A stretch of 64,000 bases of DNA, taken from assembly GCA_964468725.1 (NCBI GenBank), contig CAYXVU010000004.1:6916-70915 (forward strand), written 5' to 3'. The DNA is from CAYXVU01 sp964468725. Lineage in GTDB: Bacteria > Acidobacteriota > Blastocatellia > UBA7656. The translations under genes and the position numbers were made by a program. This document shows, one piece after another, positions 63,053 to 64,000 of the stretch (position 1 is its first letter; each line of letters starts with the position of its first letter). A model generated the notes under the pieces. It searched no databases, was not told the DNA's origin, and worked only from the letters and a program-made list of their open reading frames with translations.

Positions 63053-63639
63053 CGGCGGCAAACCAGATATGCCCGATCTTGGAAACAACGCGATTGCGGT
63101 TGCGTCGCTTCTGTCAGGATGATCTCGACCGGCTCGAAAAGATTTATAGCGATGTGGAGGTTATCCAGTTCCTCGCTGATAATCATCCACCATCGCGTGA
63201 AGAGACTCAGAAACACCTCAATAATCTAGTAGAGAGATACTGGTGCGATCACCTCTTCGGACGGTGGGCTGTAATCGAAAAATCGTCTGGACACCTTATC
63301 GGCTATTGCGGGCTACGATTATTAGAAGGGGTTCCCGAATTGGTCTATCTGCTGGCGAGGTCGCATTGGGGAAAAGGTTTTGCAACAGAAGGGGCGCGCG
63401 AAGTTTTACGCTATGGCTTCGAAAATCGAGGGCTGGCGGAAATTGTCGCGATCACCCGACCGAATCACAGTGCCTCTCGCCACGTAATGGAAAAGCTCGG
63501 AATGCGCTATATCAAGACTGATCTGTTTTTGGGACTCGAATGCGTTTTGTATACAATTAGGCGACACGAATATAGGCAAAGACCCAATTATCACCCCGAC
63601 CCACAACCTCGATGGAGTGCCAAAGACGCCTTTCAATAA
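63040..63639 (+). CDS. GNAT family acetyltransferase (RimJ/RimL-like)
   Basis: ATG 63040 overlaps the preceding gene's end by 13 nt, favouring it over the TTG at 63016. The ~199-aa protein begins ETTRLRLRRFCQDDLDRLEKIY, typical of RimJ/L-type acetyltransferases, with HWGKGFATEGAREVLRYGF as acetyl-CoA loop and HSASRHVMEKLGMRY near the C-terminus. The overlap suggests it belongs to the peptide operon, where it could modify the peptide or give self-resistance (inference). The last 20 residues are extra and unstructured. Confidence 0.85.
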   Translation: MAILAAANQICPILETTRLRLRRFCQDDLDRLEKIYSDVEVIQFLADNHPPSREETQKHLNNLVERYWCDHLFGRWAVIEKSSGHLIGYCGLRLLEGVPELVYLLARSHWGKGFATEGAREVLRYGFENRGLAEIVAITRPNHSASRHVMEKLGMRYIKTDLFLGLECVLYTIRRHEYRQRPNYHPDPQPRWSAKDAFQ

Positions 63640-63644
63640 CCGGG

Positions 63645-63673
63645 TTGACGACCCAATATCGGTTGGGTAAGAT
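63645..63673 (+). promoter_or_regulatory. Promoter of tRNA-Lys
   Basis: TTGACG (63645-63650) and TAAGAT (63668-63673) are separated by 17 nt, and the tRNA starts 15 nt after the -10 box. Confidence 0.7.
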
Positions 63674-63688
63674 GCCTTTCGTTACTAT

Positions 63689-63761
63689 GGGCCGTTAGCT
63701 CAGTCGGTAGAGCATCTGGCTTTTAACCAGGGGGTCGATGGTTCGAGTCCATCACGGCTCA
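63689..63761 (+). tRNA. tRNA-Lys (UUU)
   Basis: 73 nt with acceptor GGGCCGT pairing ACGGCTC (one G-U), D arm GCTC-AGTCGGTA-GAGC, anticodon arm CTGGC-TTTTAA-CCAG with UUU, and GGTTCGAGTCC T-loop. The 3' CCA is not encoded. Its own promoter and a strong terminator bracket it. Confidence 0.97.
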
Positions 63762-63769
63762 TTCATAGC

Positions 63770-63809
63770 AAGCAATAACGGGCGTCGTAAAAGACGCCCG
63801 TTATTGCTT
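63770..63809 (+). terminator. Rho-independent terminator after tRNA-Lys
   Basis: Bases 63770-63786 pair exactly with 63793-63809 (17 bp) around a 6-nt GTAAAA loop, followed by TTAT. The stem includes GGGCGTC/GACGCCC and should stop transcription in both directions. Confidence 0.85.
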
Positions 63810-63932
63810 TATGATGTCTTTCCAAACTGTATTCCAATTCCGGATCGAAACCCTCTCAATCATTCGCCCGTTATGTGGTTCGGGCGAAATCAGCCAAACG
63901 TCAGTTCAAAAGGTACAGGAGGATTGTCAACG

Positions 63933-64000
63933 ATGATCACCGAAAGCCAGTTGCAACAGATAATGCCGACTTTGCCACAGGCAAAGCGGCAAATGTATTT
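63933..64000 (+). CDS. Start of a probable GH19-type lysozyme/chitinase (cut by window edge)
   Basis: CAGGAGGATTGTC precedes the ATG. The visible 22 residues, MITESQLQQIMPTLPQAKRQ and following MY, resemble the N-terminus of glycoside hydrolase 19 family lytic enzymes (ITxxQLxxIMP). The rest is outside the window, so the call is tentative. Confidence 0.5.
   Translation, partial: MITESQLQQIMPTLPQAKRQMY

Overview
The window looks like chromosomal DNA of a Gram-negative, moderately GC-rich bacterium, most likely an acidobacterium (Blastocatellia-like). This is inferred from gene style, not from a marker gene. The hints are a 1,237-aa TonB-dependent receptor with an N-terminal carboxypeptidase-regulatory domain, many secreted serine hydrolases, M28/M19/M16/M1 peptidases, TolB-propeller amidohydrolases, Tat-exported enzymes and an ABC permease fused to an M1 peptidase. 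No prophage, insertion sequence, CRISPR array or rRNA was seen.

Region 1 (1-23.5 kb) opens with the end of a thiamine-pyrophosphate enzyme, a conserved hypothetical protein and a monohaem cytochrome c. An RpiR-type regulator and a beta-lactamase/VanX fusion follow on the minus strand. Next comes a long plus-strand series: acyltransferase, M19 dipeptidase-like protein, two serine hydrolases flanking a TonB receptor, D-aminoacylase-like amidohydrolase, M28 peptidase, sarcosine-oxidase-like flavoenzyme and a TolB-propeller amidohydrolase. Together these look like a periplasmic peptide (possibly D-amino-acid peptide) scavenging island. Two of its genes have nearly identical promoters with a shared dyad.

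Region 2 (23.7-45.4 kb) is mostly minus strand: ABC ATPase plus permease/M1 peptidase, inositol-monophosphatase-type phosphatase, GNAT, a GT39-like membrane protein, a DinB/DUF1569-like protein, an orphan, a PQQ alcohol dehydrogenase, a DinG-like helicase (plus strand), a HicAB toxin-antitoxin pair, tandem DUF3857/transglutaminase proteins and an M16 peptidase pair.

Region 3 (45.5-54.4 kb) is the most interesting minus-strand block. It runs speD, a DUF4178 zinc-ribbon membrane protein, an unlisted 59-aa membrane protein, DUF350, a transmembrane spermidine-synthase-like protein, a triple-repeat secreted protein, a Tat lipoprotein flavin oxidase, an 8-TM protein and a DUF1648/DUF5808 protein. 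Many junctions are 4-nt overlaps. It looks like a membrane-centred aminopropyl/polyamine system of unknown purpose.

Region 4 (54.5-64 kb) holds an M15-like coiled-coil peptidase, a Tat-exported RidA, an HD-GYP/GAF membrane protein and a DUF3276 (PUR-like) protein. A second candidate system follows: a sigma-54-type promoter with an upstream dyad, a 34-aa peptide gene resembling a RiPP precursor, a hairpin, a PqqD-M50-HlyD fusion and a GNAT. The window ends with tRNA-Lys(UUU), a strong terminator and the start of a probable GH19-type lytic enzyme.
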